Of a stretch of DNA of 44,613 nucleotides, positions 25,396 to 35,774 are shown piece by piece. The translations under genes and the position numbers were made by a program. This DNA is from Sulfurirhabdus autotrophica (lineage in GTDB: Bacteria; Pseudomonadota; Gammaproteobacteria; Burkholderiales; SMCO01): NCBI RefSeq assembly GCF_004346685.1, contig NZ_SMCO01000025.1:1-44613 (forward strand). The letters are read 5' to 3'. Positions within the stretch are counted from its first letter, which is position 1; every line of letters begins with the position of its first letter. The notes beneath the pieces were generated by a model. That model worked only from the letters and a program-made list of their open reading frames with translations. It had not been told where the DNA came from and made no database searches.

Positions 25396-26862
25396 TCATG
25401 CGGCAAGCATGGTTTTGTTGCGGCCTGCGCGTTTAGCTTCTAGCAAGGCGCTATCAGCTCTTGCAAGCGCCATGTTTTCGCTTGTATCGCTCTTTCTGTA
25501 TTCACTCAAGCCACCACTCCAATGTAACTTATGCATCACACCCTCTTTTAATTGAAGCTCAGAAGGCATTTTCTCCCTTAAACGTTCAGCTAATTCGGTG
25601 GCTCTTTTCAGGGGAGTGTTGGGGAAAATGACGCAGAATTCGTCTCCACCAAGGCGGGCAATAAAATCGCTGCCGCGCAGATGCTCCTTCAGAGCTTTGC
25701 CAAATTGAATAATCAGCGCATCACCTGCATCATGTCCATGGGTATCGTTCACATACTTGAAATTATCGATATCAAGGATCAGCAAACTATGAGCCCAGCC
25801 TTCAGCAAGTGTTTTGAAAACTTCACTCTGCTTCGTTTCAAAACTTCGACGATTATTCGTTTGTGAAAGAAAATCGATACTTGCAAAATCGCTGACTTGT
25901 TTGTGTTTTCCCAACATCAGCTTGCCCAGGCGATACATGATTTCAAAGTTGGGATGAATGTCGGTCAGTTTGATTGTATAGGTTTTGCGCAAGCGAGCAT
26001 GTCGAATGTCTGAGAAAAATGTCAGTATCGTGTTGATATCATGTGCTAAATACTTTTTGCTGAAAAAGTACAGTCCACCGATGGTGGCACACAGGAATGC
26101 CGAGAGGGCTAACCAGACGATCAGATATTCTTGAAAAGTAGACACAACGTGTTTAGCGGTAGACATGGGTGGATGCCAGACCGCAAGTCGCCAGGCCGTG
26201 CCAGGCAGATCTTTCAGCTCCTGAAAGTTGTCTGTTTTTAAATGAGAATTTCCCGCGCGCATGAGTGTGCTGTAGGGGGCATTATTATTTGATTGTTGCA
26301 GTTCAACAAAGGTGTTTTGCATTTGCAGGGATTTGAAAATGGATTGAAGTTCTACCCCCCTGTTGTTGATGACCACAAAACCCAGTATGGCTTTGTTAAC
26401 CGGATCCATAACGGGTTGTGCAAGCGTCAGTGTCAGTAAAGCCGGGGCAGCATTGTTAATCAATTCATCCCGGCCATCCTGCATAGTTCGTGAATACACG
26501 ACTGAAAGCGGAGGTGTTAGTGGAATGCTGGTTGTTGTATCGTTCGGTAGCGCCCACTGTATATTGGCATCAGGATAAAAAGTGCGAATATTTTCAAGTT
26601 GCGCAATACGCTCACTTTCCGATCCGCTTTTCAAAGCGCGAATGGTTTGAGGGTGTTGTGCAATGCGAGTAGCTGTTTCTCGTAAAGTGTTCGCTAACGA
26701 AGTAATGGGGACCGAAATGGAACGACTGGCATTAATTAAATCTGCCTTTGAGTCAGTTTCTTCATTGCTTGATATTTTATACAGGGAATAAATAGCCGCA
26801 CCGCTAATTATTTCCAGAATTAGGAGCGCAAACAAGCATAAGCGAGCTAGCGAGAGATTCAT
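25396..26862 (-). CDS. Membrane-bound diguanylate cyclase
   Basis: 488 aa. Membrane segments at 6-28 and 248-268 enclose a periplasmic sensor region (30-245), probably a Cache-like domain. The cytoplasmic GGDEF domain (about 325-485) has an intact active site GGDEF (405-409), the metal-binding LDIDNFKYVND (363-373), and an inhibitory site RGSD (396-399) exactly 5 residues before GGDEF. So it should make c-di-GMP from two GTP and be subject to product inhibition. No EAL domain. Converges on the EamA gene with 10 bases between. A c-di-GMP riboswitch occurs in the same window. Confidence 0.93.
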   Translation of the reverse strand: MNLSLARLCLFALLILEIISGAAIYSLYKISSNEETDSKADLINASRSISVPITSLANTLRETATRIAQHPQTIRALKSGSESERIAQLENIRTFYPDANIQWALPNDTTTSIPLTPPLSVVYSRTMQDGRDELINNAAPALLTLTLAQPVMDPVNKAILGFVVINNRGVELQSIFKSLQMQNTFVELQQSNNNAPYSTLMRAGNSHLKTDNFQELKDLPGTAWRLAVWHPPMSTAKHVVSTFQEYLIVWLALSAFLCATIGGLYFFSKKYLAHDINTILTFFSDIRHARLRKTYTIKLTDIHPNFEIMYRLGKLMLGKHKQVSDFASIDFLSQTNNRRSFETKQSEVFKTLAEGWAHSLLILDIDNFKYVNDTHGHDAGDALIIQFGKALKEHLRGSDFIARLGGDEFCVIFPNTPLKRATELAERLREKMPSELQLKEGVMHKLHWSGGLSEYRKSDTSENMALARADSALLEAKRAGRNKTMLAA

Positions 26863-27192
26863 GTGCGGCGACTGTCCCTGATTGTGTTTCTATGTTCAAT
26901 TATTCTTATTGTTGCTGCTTATCTCAGTAAGCTGATTATAGAATAGAAAAAAATGATTATCTATTTCTATTATGGGTACAAATAAACCCATCTGTAGCTA
27001 CGTAGAATGTGAATTTATCTCAATTGATCCAGATAAACCCATGTTCATGATAATGTATTTTTTTATGGATGGGAACAACTTATTGAAAAGTCAATAAGTT
27101 GTTCAAGATCGGCAGAAGGCAATAGATAAATGTGCGCCTCTGTTTGAGCGGTAAATAGCAGGTATGATTTTAGTTGTAAAAAAAACCGACAA
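26863..27192. other. Intergenic region between dut and the diguanylate cyclase
   Basis: No supported gene. It contains a perfect inverted repeat (27073-27104) just past dut. The rest is AT-rich. The promoter of the cyclase gene must lie at its left end, but no strong boxes stand out. Confidence 0.5.
27073..27104. repeat. Perfect 13-bp inverted repeat downstream of dut
   Basis: GAACAACTTATTG / CAATAAGTTGTTC with a 6-base loop, about 90 bases past the dut stop. No T-run on either side, so a Rho-independent terminator is doubtful; it may still stabilise the 3' end. Confidence 0.6.
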
Positions 27193-27642
27193 TCAATGTT
27201 TGCCAGTACTTCCAAAGCCTCCTTCACCTCGCTCGCTCGATTCAAAGTCATCCACAATGTTGAATCCAACCCTGGCGACCGGAACAATAACCAATTGAGC
27301 CAGGCGTTCCATCGGATTCAGAATGAACGCGGATTTACTGCGATTCCAGCACGAAACAAAAAGCTGACCCTGATAATCAGAATCGATCAAGCCAACCAGA
27401 TTTCCTAAAACAATGCCGTGTTTATGCCCAAGGCCGGAACGCGGCAGAATTAATGCTGCCAGATCAGGCGTGCCAATATGAATGGCAATGCCGGTAGGGA
27501 TCAATTCGGTCTCCCCCGGTTGCAAGGTGAGGACGTGGTCGATGCAGGCCCGCAAATCCAGTCCAGCAGAGCCAGGTGTTGCGTAGCAGGGCAAATGTTC
27601 TTTTAACCGCTCGTCCATAATCTTGAGGTCAATATTTCGCAT
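27193..27642 (-). CDS. dut: dUTP diphosphatase (dUTPase)
   Basis: 149 aa from ATG 27642, which has AGAAGGA ahead; the longer frame would overlap coaBC. It cleaves dUTP to dUMP, keeping uracil out of DNA and feeding dTMP synthesis. All five trimeric-dUTPase motifs are present: [31 protein letters not shown] (catalytic Asp), RLAQLVIVP and [12 protein letters not shown]. It follows coaBC by 19 bases, the usual bacterial pairing. Cytoplasmic homotrimer expected. Confidence 0.97.
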   Translation of the reverse strand: MRNIDLKIMDERLKEHLPCYATPGSAGLDLRACIDHVLTLQPGETELIPTGIAIHIGTPDLAALILPRSGLGHKHGIVLGNLVGLIDSDYQGQLFVSCWNRSKSAFILNPMERLAQLVIVPVARVGFNIVDDFESSERGEGGFGSTGKH

Positions 27643-27661
27643 GCATGTTCCTTCTGGATAA

Positions 27662-28900
27662 TTATTTAGTAACAGTTCTTTTAGTCGATTTGCTGGTGCC
27701 TGATTCCTGCGATGAAGGAATGTAGAGTTTAGCAATGTGTTCTATCAGTTGTCTGGCCAATGTGATTTTTGGTGCGAGGGGGAGGGGGTGCGTTCCTTCA
27801 TCATCAAAGAGAACCAGCTCGCTTTCATCACTACCAAGGGCATCCTGCACCAGGTTGGCTGCCAGCAAAGGCAGGTTTTTACGCCGCCGTTTCATTTCAG
27901 CGAATTCGTACAGGTTTTCACTTTCTGCGGCGAAGCCCACACAAAAAGGTGCGTTAGGAAGATTGACAACATTTGCCACGATATCCGGATTAGGCGCTAA
28001 CTCCAGCGTGAGAATATGTGCATCTTTCTTGATCTTTTGCTCGCTGGGGTTCAGTACATAATAATCGGATACGGCTGCCACGCTGATGAAAATGTCCATG
28101 CCTTCCACCGCATCGTTAACTGCATTCAGCATTTCCTGCGCACTGGTAACGGATATCAGCTTTGCGCTGCTGGGAGGGGTAATACAGGATGGACCAGAAA
28201 TCAAGGTTACTTCAGCACCGGCTTCGATTGCTGCGCGCGCGACAGCATAACCCATTTTCCCCGAACTCAGGTTAGTGATACCGCGAACAGCATCGATAGC
28301 CTCAAAGGTGGGGCCGGCAGTAATGAGTATTTTGCGGTTCTTCAGCAATTTTGGCTGGAAGAAAGATTCAATTTCTTCAATTAATATTTCCGGCTCCAGC
28401 ATGCGTCCCATGCCAATTTCACCGCACGCTTGCGCCCCGCTGGCAGGACCGAATACAGTAGCGCCATCCCGTTTGAGTTGAGTTATATTGCGCTGTGTAG
28501 CGGGGTTTTCCCACATTTGCTTGTTCATGGCAGGTGCAACCATGATGGGGCAGGCGCGTGCAAGACAAATTGTAGAAAGCAAGTCATCTGCGGAACCATG
28601 CACTAGTTTTGAAATGAAATCAGCGCTGGCAGGCGCAATCAGCAGCCCGTCTATATTTCGGGTGAAGTCGATATGGGCCATTCCGTTATCAATGCGATCA
28701 TCCCATAAATCGGTAAAAACCGGTTTGCCGCTGAGTGCCTGAAGTGTGGCCGGGGTGATAAATTGGCAGGCAGCCTGGGTCATGACAACCTGTACCTCGA
28801 TACCGCTCTTCACCATTAAGCGCGTGAGTTCCGCTGCCTTGTAGGCAGCTACCCCGCCAGTAATGCCCAACAATATGCGCTTGTTTGAAAGTTCAGCCAT
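27662..28900 (-). CDS. coaBC: Bifunctional phosphopantothenoylcysteine decarboxylase / synthetase
   Basis: 412 aa from ATG 28900. It does steps 2 and 3 of coenzyme A synthesis: joins 4'-phosphopantothenate with cysteine (CoaB, C-terminal, about 190-400) and decarboxylates the product with FMN (CoaC, N-terminal, 1-180). CoaC marks: [28 protein letters not shown] and the active Cys in [14 protein letters not shown]. CoaB marks: [29 protein letters not shown] and [10 protein letters not shown]. The C-terminal tail ([17 protein letters not shown]) is disordered. Divergent from radC with about 140 bases between; upstream of dut in one operon. Confidence 0.97.
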   Translation of the reverse strand: MAELSNKRILLGITGGVAAYKAAELTRLMVKSGIEVQVVMTQAACQFITPATLQALSGKPVFTDLWDDRIDNGMAHIDFTRNIDGLLIAPASADFISKLVHGSADDLLSTICLARACPIMVAPAMNKQMWENPATQRNITQLKRDGATVFGPASGAQACGEIGMGRMLEPEILIEEIESFFQPKLLKNRKILITAGPTFEAIDAVRGITNLSSGKMGYAVARAAIEAGAEVTLISGPSCITPPSSAKLISVTSAQEMLNAVNDAVEGMDIFISVAAVSDYYVLNPSEQKIKKDAHILTLELAPNPDIVANVVNLPNAPFCVGFAAESENLYEFAEMKRRRKNLPLLAANLVQDALGSDESELVLFDDEGTHPLPLAPKITLARQLIEHIAKLYIPSSQESGTSKSTKRTVTK

Positions 28901-29043
28901 GCTTAACACCGAATAGGTAAATGTAGTGAAATCAAAAGCGTAATATATCTTATCGTGCCAGTTCGCGAAACTCTTCAGTGTAATTCACAAAATGTTATGG
29001 AAATGGCCTATCGTTTTATAAACTTATTTGTCATAATGCGCCC

Positions 29044-29718
29044 ATGGCGATTACAGACTGGCCCGAAAACGAAAGACCACGTGAGAAACTCTTAACCAAA
29101 GGGGCTGCCAGCCTTTCTGACGCTGAGTTACTTGCCATATTTTTGCGCACTGGCATACAGGGTAAAACGGCGGTCGATTTGTCCCGCGCATTATTATCGC
29201 AGTTTGGTAGCCTGACCAACTTGTTTAGCGCTAGTCAGGCAGACTTTTGTCAGATGCCAGGAATGGGGTCGGCTAAATTTGCACAATTGCAGGCTGTGCT
29301 GGAAATGGCTAAGCGTGCTTTATCAGAACAAATGCAACAGCAGGATGCACTCACTTCTCCTGGTGCTGTGCGAGATTATTTGCGGCTTACGCTGTCTGGC
29401 CGTGAACATGAGGTGTTTGTGGGGGTGTTCCTGGATGCACAGAATCGTGTTATTGCATCTGAAGAGCTGTTTCGAGGTACGCTCACCCAGACCAGTGTTT
29501 ATCCTCGTGAAGTGCTCAAGCGCGCCTTGTATCACAACGCAGCTTCAATTATCTTTGCCCATAATCACCCTTCAGGTGTAGCAGAACCCAGTCGTGCCGA
29601 TGAAATATTAACTCAATCATTAAAATCTGCATTGGGCATGGTAGATATTCGGGTGCTGGACCATTTTATTGTTGGGAAAAATTGCGCACTCTCGTTTTCT
29701 GAGAAAGGCATTTTATAA
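29044..29718 (+). CDS. radC: RadC family JAB/MPN protein
   Basis: 224 aa, usual length. The N-terminal helix-hairpin-helix region (about 1-95) includes [20 protein letters not shown]. The C-terminal JAMM metalloprotease-like domain (105-224) has FAHNHPSG (His173, His175) and EPSRADE (Asp186), the zinc ligands. Despite its name its role in DNA repair is disputed; the biochemical function is unknown. It often sits, as here, divergent to coaBC-dut and close to rpmB. Start ATG 29044 matches the family N-terminus ([15 protein letters not shown]). Confidence 0.95.
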   Translation: MAITDWPENERPREKLLTKGAASLSDAELLAIFLRTGIQGKTAVDLSRALLSQFGSLTNLFSASQADFCQMPGMGSAKFAQLQAVLEMAKRALSEQMQQQDALTSPGAVRDYLRLTLSGREHEVFVGVFLDAQNRVIASEELFRGTLTQTSVYPREVLKRALYHNAASIIFAHNHPSGVAEPSRADEILTQSLKSALGMVDIRVLDHFIVGKNCALSFSEKGIL

Positions 29719-29769
29719 TTAGATAGGCTGCAGGATTTAGTCAGATTCAGATATTACCGCTATGTAAAC

Positions 29770-31929
29770 TCAGGCATTTCTTGCCTTGAGCCATGTTTCG
29801 AATTCCGCTGCTGGCAAAGGGCGGCTGATCAAATAACCTTGAGCCTGGTTGCAATCATTCTGAAGCAAGAAATCGTGTTGTTCTTGTGTTTCTACGCCTT
29901 CAGCAACAACATTAAGACGTAAGCTGTGAGCCAGATTAATGATGGCACCTGCAATTGCAGCATCATCCGCATTGGTCGTGATGCCTTTGACGAAAGACTG
30001 ATCAATTTTCAATGTGTGTATTGGAAACCGCTTCAGGTAGCTGAGTGAAGAATAGCCTGTGCCAAAGTCATCCATGGAAATGCGAACCCCCATATTTTTT
30101 ATATTTGTCAGGATGGCAATATTGCTTTCCTTGTTATCCATGAGCAAGCTTTCAGTAATTTCCAGTTCAAGTAAATAGGGTTCCAGCCCTGTTTCATTGA
30201 GAATTCGGGAGATTGTATCGATCAGATCTTTCTGACTGAATTGCCGAACTGAAAGGTTGACCGCAATATGTAAAGCCGGTAGTTTTTCCGCTTGCCAAGC
30301 GCGGATCTGGTTGCAGGCGGTTCGCAATACCCATTCACCTACCGGGATAATCAAACCCGTTTCTTCTAACAGTGGGATATAGGCTGCGGGTGAAACATTA
30401 GGATGATTTTTCCAGCGTAATAGTGCTTCTACACCCACTACCTTACCGTTTTTCAGATTGATTTTCGGCTGGAAATGTAGCTGGAACTCATCACGGTCCA
30501 ACGCTTTTCGAAGGTCGGTCTCCAACGTCAAGCGGTCATTGTCTTTCTTGTTGATTTCCTGAGTGTAAAACTGGTAATTATTCCTGCCCATGGCTTTAGC
30601 GTGGTACATGGCAGTATCGGCATCTTTGATGAGATTATCGATGTCAGTTTCGTCAAAAGGATAGAGCGTAATGCCAATGCTGGTGGAAATATAAAATTCC
30701 TGATTATCCAGAACAAAAGGCTCTGCAAAAATATCCAGGATTTTATTTGCCAAGCCGGATACAACATCGATATGTGAAATATCTTCCAGTATCAGCGTGA
30801 ACTCATCTCCACCCAATCTGGCAACAGTGTCGCATTTTCTCAGCACTGATTTTAAGCGATGTGCAACTTGCAGCAGCAAATGATCGCCACTTGTATGGCC
30901 CAGGCTGTCATTGATGGTTTTGAATCTATCCAGGTCAAGGAAGAGTAAAGCGACCAAATGCTCTTGTCTATCTGCTCGAGCCACTGCTTGCGCAAGGCGA
31001 TCCCTGAATAAACTGCGATTTGGCAATCCCGTGAGGCTGTCAAAATTGGCCAGAAAAGAGAGTTTTTGTTCTGCTTCCTTTCGTTCTGAAATATCTCTAA
31101 CAATAACAATCAGCGTTAAGCGTTTATCCATCATCGCTTCACTGATATCCAACTCAATGGGGAAAGAAGACCCATCTGCATGCTTACCAATGGACTCGGA
31201 TTTACCTCTTTGAGTCAGCTGGTTTGTTAAACGGGTAGCGTGCGGATCAGGAACCAGTTCGCTAAAGTTCATGCCGGTTATCTGAGGTAACCCGAAAATT
31301 TTCTCTGCAGCTGGGTTGCTGGATTCAATTAAGCCATCAAGCGCTACACTCAGAATACCATCTGCTGCATTTTCCAAAACAACCTGAAGGCGTTTTTCCT
31401 TTTGGCGCATTGCGTTAACTGCACTATTCAAAGCGCGTATAGGTAATACCCGGAGTGCAATAAAAATGATTAACCCTAAAGTAATTCCAGCCAAACCAAA
31501 TAGGGCAGTTGTGGTAAATAAAGGCAAAAGCGATCTGATTAGCGTGACATTCCCGATTTCAAGGCCGGAATCATAGAACGCTGCAGAGCGGGAAATCGTT
31601 ACAGTAGCAGGCCAGTTTGTTGGGCTGCTAGCAATTGTTTTACCGTGGATGTCCGTTATGAAACTCGATTCAGGGGTTTTTTCAGTTTCAGGTATGCTGG
31701 AAAGCAAGGCAGTAAGTTTTTGTTCCTCACGTATCCATGTTGCCGGGGTTTTATTGATTAAAGCAGTGATCTGGATCGCGGTATAGTTGGCTTTGGTTTG
31801 GAGTTCAGCCCCAACATATTGATAAGAAATAAATAAATAGCTGGCTGGTACAGCTGCGGCGATAAATATGGCAACAGTCCCTGCCAGCCAATTAATGAGT
31901 TTTATCAGGGTGGTGGAATCAGTTTGCAT
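29770..31929 (-). CDS. PAS-GGDEF-EAL c-di-GMP enzyme, membrane-anchored
   Basis: 719 aa. Membrane segments at 14-36 and 138-160 flank a small periplasmic region. A PAS domain (about 178-290) has VLENAADGILSVALDG. The GGDEF domain (290-460) is intact (GGDEF 373-377, LDLDRFKTIND) with inhibitory site RKCD (364-367). The EAL domain (470-715) has EALLRW (501-506), NLSVRQF, the LELEITESLL Glu and DDFGTGYSSL, so the catalytic set for c-di-GMP hydrolysis is there. It may both make and break c-di-GMP or favour one activity. It converges on radC, with about 50 bases between. Confidence 0.94.
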   Translation of the reverse strand: MQTDSTTLIKLINWLAGTVAIFIAAAVPASYLFISYQYVGAELQTKANYTAIQITALINKTPATWIREEQKLTALLSSIPETEKTPESSFITDIHGKTIASSPTNWPATVTISRSAAFYDSGLEIGNVTLIRSLLPLFTTTALFGLAGITLGLIIFIALRVLPIRALNSAVNAMRQKEKRLQVVLENAADGILSVALDGLIESSNPAAEKIFGLPQITGMNFSELVPDPHATRLTNQLTQRGKSESIGKHADGSSFPIELDISEAMMDKRLTLIVIVRDISERKEAEQKLSFLANFDSLTGLPNRSLFRDRLAQAVARADRQEHLVALLFLDLDRFKTINDSLGHTSGDHLLLQVAHRLKSVLRKCDTVARLGGDEFTLILEDISHIDVVSGLANKILDIFAEPFVLDNQEFYISTSIGITLYPFDETDIDNLIKDADTAMYHAKAMGRNNYQFYTQEINKKDNDRLTLETDLRKALDRDEFQLHFQPKINLKNGKVVGVEALLRWKNHPNVSPAAYIPLLEETGLIIPVGEWVLRTACNQIRAWQAEKLPALHIAVNLSVRQFSQKDLIDTISRILNETGLEPYLLELEITESLLMDNKESNIAILTNIKNMGVRISMDDFGTGYSSLSYLKRFPIHTLKIDQSFVKGITTNADDAAIAGAIINLAHSLRLNVVAEGVETQEQHDFLLQNDCNQAQGYLISRPLPAAEFETWLKARNA

Positions 31930-32176
31930 GAATTTTATTAGATTGCCTTTATGGCCGGAAAGTATTTATTTAACCGGCAGGGTTTTTTAAGGACAATCAT
32001 AGCAATTTTTTCCGGGAATTATAGCCTTTCTGCAAAATTTTTGAAAAACACTGACCGAGTTTGTCTCTATGACTGACCGCCCTATTTCCTACTAGATACT
32101 AAAAGGATGGATTTAGCTAAATCGCTTGATATTCAAACGAATGCAACCGGGTGGTTAAATTAAAGTGATTATAAAC

Positions 32177-32206
32177 TTGAACGGTTCATCTGAAATATGG
32201 TATAAA
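32177..32206 (+). promoter_or_regulatory. Sigma-70 promoter of rpmB-rpmG
   Basis: TTGAAC (32177-32182) and TATAAA (32201-32206) 18 bases apart, about 30 bases before the rpmB start. The rest of the 309-base gap (31930-32238) shows nothing else that I can support. Confidence 0.65.
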
Positions 32207-32238
32207 TGTCGTTTTTTCCGATATGGGAGTCATAAATC

Positions 32239-32475
32239 ATGGCCCGAGTATGTTTAGTTACCGGCAAAAAGCCGATGACGGGAAACCATGTTTCCCATGC
32301 AAATAACAGAACCAAGCGTCGTTTTTTACCAAACCTGCAAAATCGCAAGTTCTGGGTTGAAGGCGAGAATCGTTGGGTGAGCATGCGTGTTAGCAATGCT
32401 GGTCTGCGTACCATTGATAAGAAAGGTATCGATGTTGTGTTGGCTGAACTGCGTGAACGCGGCGAGAAAATTTAA
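32239..32475 (+). CDS. rpmB: 50S ribosomal protein L28
   Basis: 78 aa with the family pattern [40 protein letters not shown] and [13 protein letters not shown]. It is part of the large ribosomal subunit near the exit (E) site. GGGAG lies 10 bases before the ATG. First gene of rpmB-rpmG, 11 bases before rpmG. Confidence 0.98.
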   Translation: MARVCLVTGKKPMTGNHVSHANNRTKRRFLPNLQNRKFWVEGENRWVSMRVSNAGLRTIDKKGIDVVLAELRERGEKI

Positions 32476-32486
32476 GGATATAAATC

Positions 32487-32642
32487 ATGCGCGAAAAAAT
32501 CAAGTTAGAATCAAGCGCTGGTACAGGTCATTTCTATACCACGACAAAGAACAAACGCACCATGCCTGAAAAAATGGAAATCAAGAAGTACGATCCTGTT
32601 GCACGCAAGCATGTTATGTACAAAGAAACCAAGCTGAAATAA
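32487..32642 (+). CDS. rpmG: 50S ribosomal protein L33
   Basis: 51 aa: [51 protein letters not shown]. It lacks the CxxC pairs of the zinc-binding form, as is usual for Proteobacteria. AAGGATA precedes the ATG. Cotranscribed with rpmB and closed by a strong terminator. Confidence 0.97.
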   Translation: MREKIKLESSAGTGHFYTTTKNKRTMPEKMEIKKYDPVARKHVMYKETKLK

Positions 32643-32661
32643 AACGCTTAGGTTGCTGATT

Positions 32662-32691
32662 AAAAGAGCCCGCATTTATGCGGGCTCTTTT
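32662..32691 (+). terminator. Intrinsic terminator of rpmB-rpmG
   Basis: 13-bp arms (AAAAGAGCCCGCA / TGCGGGCTCTTTT) around TTTA, 20 bases past the rpmG stop. Confidence 0.93.
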
Positions 32692-32733
32692 AATTTGTGC
32701 TTTATCTATCCGCTTAGGCTGTTGCTGGGTTTT

Positions 32734-33021
32734 ATGGATAGCTCTAACTGGTTTTGGAGATATTCCATTCCAGAGCCGTTTAATTTACCGCAGAGACACA
32801 CAGAAAGCCAATACCTTGTGGCGGTTAATTGTAAAGTGTTGCGCACACTGACTTGTAAACACCCCCAGCATATTGTTAATGCAGCTCAATGGGTTAACTG
32901 GCCGAAGTTGATTGATAATCAGGAGCGGCAATTTACAGTAGCGATAGGCTCCGATGTGAAAATTGCAGCAAAGGCTAATGGTGAATGGTTATTCTGGATT
33001 TTAGATAGTTGGTGTGGTTGA
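32734..33021 (+). CDS. Hypothetical protein (95 aa)
   Basis: The frame is open from before the terminator, but the first sensible start is ATG 32734 (MDSSNWFWRYSIPEPFNLP), with only a weak TGGGT as a ribosome site. No family, signal or motif recognised; it is rich in Trp and Asn. It ends just before a bidirectional terminator, which suits a real short gene, but it could be non-coding. Confidence 0.35.
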   Translation: MDSSNWFWRYSIPEPFNLPQRHTESQYLVAVNCKVLRTLTCKHPQHIVNAAQWVNWPKLIDNQERQFTVAIGSDVKIAAKANGEWLFWILDSWCG

Positions 33022-33032
33022 TGGTGAAATGC

Positions 33033-33058
33033 AAAAGGGAGCCAAGTGGCTCCCTTTT
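33033..33058. terminator. Bidirectional terminator, 3' of the desaturase gene
   Basis: 11-bp arms (AAAAGGGAGCC / GGCTCCCTTTT) around AAGT. It lies 20 bases past the desaturase stop. Confidence 0.9.
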
Positions 33059-33077
33059 GTTGTGCAAAAATGTGTTG

Positions 33078-34253
33078 CTAAGCGTAGCAGCGCAGCTTTC
33101 TTGAAAATTGCTGTAATGAGTCTATGTTGCTGGATTCGGCGCGTTGACACCAGTCCTGCAGTTGTTGGACCAACTGTTCTTTAGAAGCGGTAGAACGCGC
33201 CCATAAAGCAACAAGCTCCTGACGCATAGCGTAAACGGTGGCAAGGGCCTGGCTTTTGCTCAGTATTTCTGACAGTTTTGCTTTTTCCTGATCCTGAAGC
33301 TCGCTGGCATCCAGATGCAACCAGTGTTTAATTGTCTTCATCGTTGCCAAATCGTTCAGATCCGGCATGTTGGTCTTGATCCTGCTGATTTCTTCAGCAT
33401 AGATGCTTTTTACAGAGCGGGTATATTTGGTCATTACATCATAACGGTGGGTGATGATCGCCTGCAATGTATCAAAATCGCAAATAGCTTTTCCGCTGTT
33501 GAAGCGCACTTTGGGTGCCATTTTTTTAACTTTGGCTATGCCCAGCATTTCCATGATACGGATGTACATCCAGCCAATGTCAAACTCATACCATTTGTTT
33601 GATAATTTTGCAGAGGTCCCGTAGGCATGGTGATTGTTGTGTAGCTCTTCACCACCAATCAATATGCCCCAAGGAAACACGTTGGTGCTGGCATCTTCAC
33701 ACGCAAAGTTGCGATAACCCCAGTAATGGCCAATACCGTTTATTATGCCGGCTGCCGTAATAGGGATCCACATCATTTGTACTGCCCAGATGGTCAAACC
33801 AAGCGGTCCGAATAGCAGTACATCTGCGAGTAGCATCAGTACAATCCCTGTTCCACTGTGTTTGGCATAAATATTGCGTTCGAGCCAGTCATCCGGTGCA
33901 CCGTGACCATACTTTTCCATGGTTTCGGTTTGCTTGCGGGCAGCCTTGTATAGCTCAGCACCTTCAAAAAATACTTTTTTGATGCCCAATACCTGGGGGC
34001 TGTGTGGATCTTCTGGCGTTTCACACTTGGCATGGTGCTTGCGGTGAATGGCAGCCCATTCTTTGGTGATCATGCCTGTTGTCAACCACAGCCAAAAACG
34101 GAAAAAATGGCTGGGGATAGGATGCAAGTCCAGCGCCCGATGGGCTTGGTGACGATGCAGATAAATTGTGACAGAAGCGATTGTAATGTGCGTAAAGGCG
34201 AGGGCTACAACAATATAACCCCACCATGGTAAATCAATAAGGCCTAAAGGCAT
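33078..34253 (-). CDS. Acyl-lipid/acyl-CoA fatty acid desaturase (membrane di-iron)
   Basis: 391 aa. The three His boxes of membrane desaturases are present: HRHQAH (33-38), HRKHH (70-74) and HNNHH (205-209), with hydrophobic segments at about 10-30, 50-62, 138-160 and 160-178. The first two-thirds match delta-9 acyl-lipid desaturases (DesA/Ole1-like), which put a double bond into saturated chains to keep membranes fluid. The C-terminal 110 residues are a charged helical extension (KTIKHWLHLDASELQDQEKAKLSEIL) common in proteobacterial members; its role is unknown. No cytochrome b5 domain, so electrons must come from another protein. Monocistronic. Confidence 0.93.
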   Translation of the reverse strand: MPLGLIDLPWWGYIVVALAFTHITIASVTIYLHRHQAHRALDLHPIPSHFFRFWLWLTTGMITKEWAAIHRKHHAKCETPEDPHSPQVLGIKKVFFEGAELYKAARKQTETMEKYGHGAPDDWLERNIYAKHSGTGIVLMLLADVLLFGPLGLTIWAVQMMWIPITAAGIINGIGHYWGYRNFACEDASTNVFPWGILIGGEELHNNHHAYGTSAKLSNKWYEFDIGWMYIRIMEMLGIAKVKKMAPKVRFNSGKAICDFDTLQAIITHRYDVMTKYTRSVKSIYAEEISRIKTNMPDLNDLATMKTIKHWLHLDASELQDQEKAKLSEILSKSQALATVYAMRQELVALWARSTASKEQLVQQLQDWCQRAESSNIDSLQQFSRKLRCYA

Positions 34254-34335
34254 CTAGTGTTCCTTAAATTTTGAAATGCAACATGCTGATTTTACATTAT
34301 TTCACAAAATATGAAAAACGTTTTTTTGATGCTGC

Positions 34336-35628
34336 TCAGCCCCCGTATTCAGGCATTCCTGCTGGTGGATTGATGATTCTGATGTCCCGTTGCGGGAATG
34401 GAATTTCAATACCCTGTTTCTGGAATTCGTGCCAAATGACGAGATTAATATCGGATCGGAGTGAGAGTTGACCTTCTTCCGGATCGGAAATCCAGACGCC
34501 CAGTTCCAGATTGATACCGTTATCGCCAAACTCTTTCAGAAATACTTTTGGCTCGGGATCTGCTATTACACGGGGTTGGGATTTTGCGGCTTCAAGAATG
34601 ATACGCATTGCTGTTTCTAATGGGCTTTGGTAACTTACCTGGATTGGGATGTTAATGCGTACTTTGCGGTCTGAATAGGAATGATTGACGACTGTAGAGG
34701 TGATAAGGGTGTCGTTAGGAATGATGGACTCTGTTCCGTCGACACCCTTGAGTACCATATAACGTGCAGTGAGGCGCGAAACGGAACCGAAACGGTTGTC
34801 TACAGTAAGCAGATCGTCAATGTGGATCGATTTGTCCAGCAGAATAATAAATCCACTGAAGTAATTACTGGCAATCTTTTGCAAGCCAAATCCCAATCCA
34901 ACGCCCAATGCCCCCCCAAAAACGGATAGAACCGTGAGGTCTATTCCCAGTGCCGGCAATGCGATTAAAACACCTAAAAGGAGTACTACTGCACGGAGAA
35001 ATTTTGTGGCTAATACACGCAAATTCATATCCAGATTTTTGGCCTGCATGATGCGACTTTCCAGCAGGCCGCCTAGCCACAAGGCTAACAGTACAGTGAT
35101 GCTGATTGAAATGACACCCTGTAATACAGTTAAGAGTGAAATGTGGTTTTTACCGATATCAAAACTGAATTCATTCAATGCTTCAAGTATTGCGGGAAGA
35201 AATCCTGTAATGTGTAGCGCCAGTCCAACCCAGATAACCGAGCTTATGACTCTTTCCCACGGTTTGATCCAGGTGCTTGTTGCGAAAATTTTACGCAGCA
35301 GATAAACCATGATGCGGATCATGGCCAGGGAAAGTAGCAGAGGAACCGCTATATTAAGGAGTGAAACTGATTGCCAATGTTTAAGTATGGATTTGCCTGC
35401 CAATACCAGCAAAGTGGCAGCTACCGGGAAAGTAATGCGATTGATTCCGCTGATGCCCGCTTGCCAGGCACTGGTTTCGTGAGGAAATCGTTTGCGGATG
35501 ATCCGATTTATCCACCATGCGCTTATCAGGCTGACAGCCAGTATTGATAGCTGCCAAATAAGGGCTGTTTGTTCTAAATTGGCTAGCAATTCTACCAGCA
35601 GGTTGTGGATTTCTTTTGTATTCTGCAC
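34336..35628 (-). CDS. MscS-family mechanosensitive channel
   Basis: 430 aa with five or six membrane segments in the N-terminal 200 residues, then the pore helix VLSVFGGALGVGLGFGLQKIASNYFSG (Gly/Ala-rich TM3) and the beta domain with DKSIHIDDLLTV..RFGSVSRLTARYMVLKGVDGTESIIPN. C-terminal part is soluble. Such channels open under membrane tension and let solutes out during osmotic shock. The extra N-terminal helices place it with the larger MscS-like proteins rather than the 3-helix MscS. Single gene; no operon partner. Confidence 0.9.
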   Translation of the reverse strand: MQNTKEIHNLLVELLANLEQTALIWQLSILAVSLISAWWINRIIRKRFPHETSAWQAGISGINRITFPVAATLLVLAGKSILKHWQSVSLLNIAVPLLLSLAMIRIMVYLLRKIFATSTWIKPWERVISSVIWVGLALHITGFLPAILEALNEFSFDIGKNHISLLTVLQGVISISITVLLALWLGGLLESRIMQAKNLDMNLRVLATKFLRAVVLLLGVLIALPALGIDLTVLSVFGGALGVGLGFGLQKIASNYFSGFIILLDKSIHIDDLLTVDNRFGSVSRLTARYMVLKGVDGTESIIPNDTLITSTVVNHSYSDRKVRINIPIQVSYQSPLETAMRIILEAAKSQPRVIADPEPKVFLKEFGDNGINLELGVWISDPEEGQLSLRSDINLVIWHEFQKQGIEIPFPQRDIRIINPPAGMPEYGG

Positions 35629-35774
35629 GATTCAATGAATAAGGTAGATTGATGTTCTTGAAATTCTATCATGGTATTTTCATTAAGCAGTGATTTCGCT
35701 TTCTGTGATTCGGTTTATACTGTTTCTGCATCTTTGTGTTTAATTTTTTTTGTTAAATGTGGCAGGTATAACGA

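Noticed and set aside
27073-27104. Intrinsic terminator of dut
   Set aside because: The stem is perfect, but neither strand has a T-run after it, so it is listed only as an inverted repeat.
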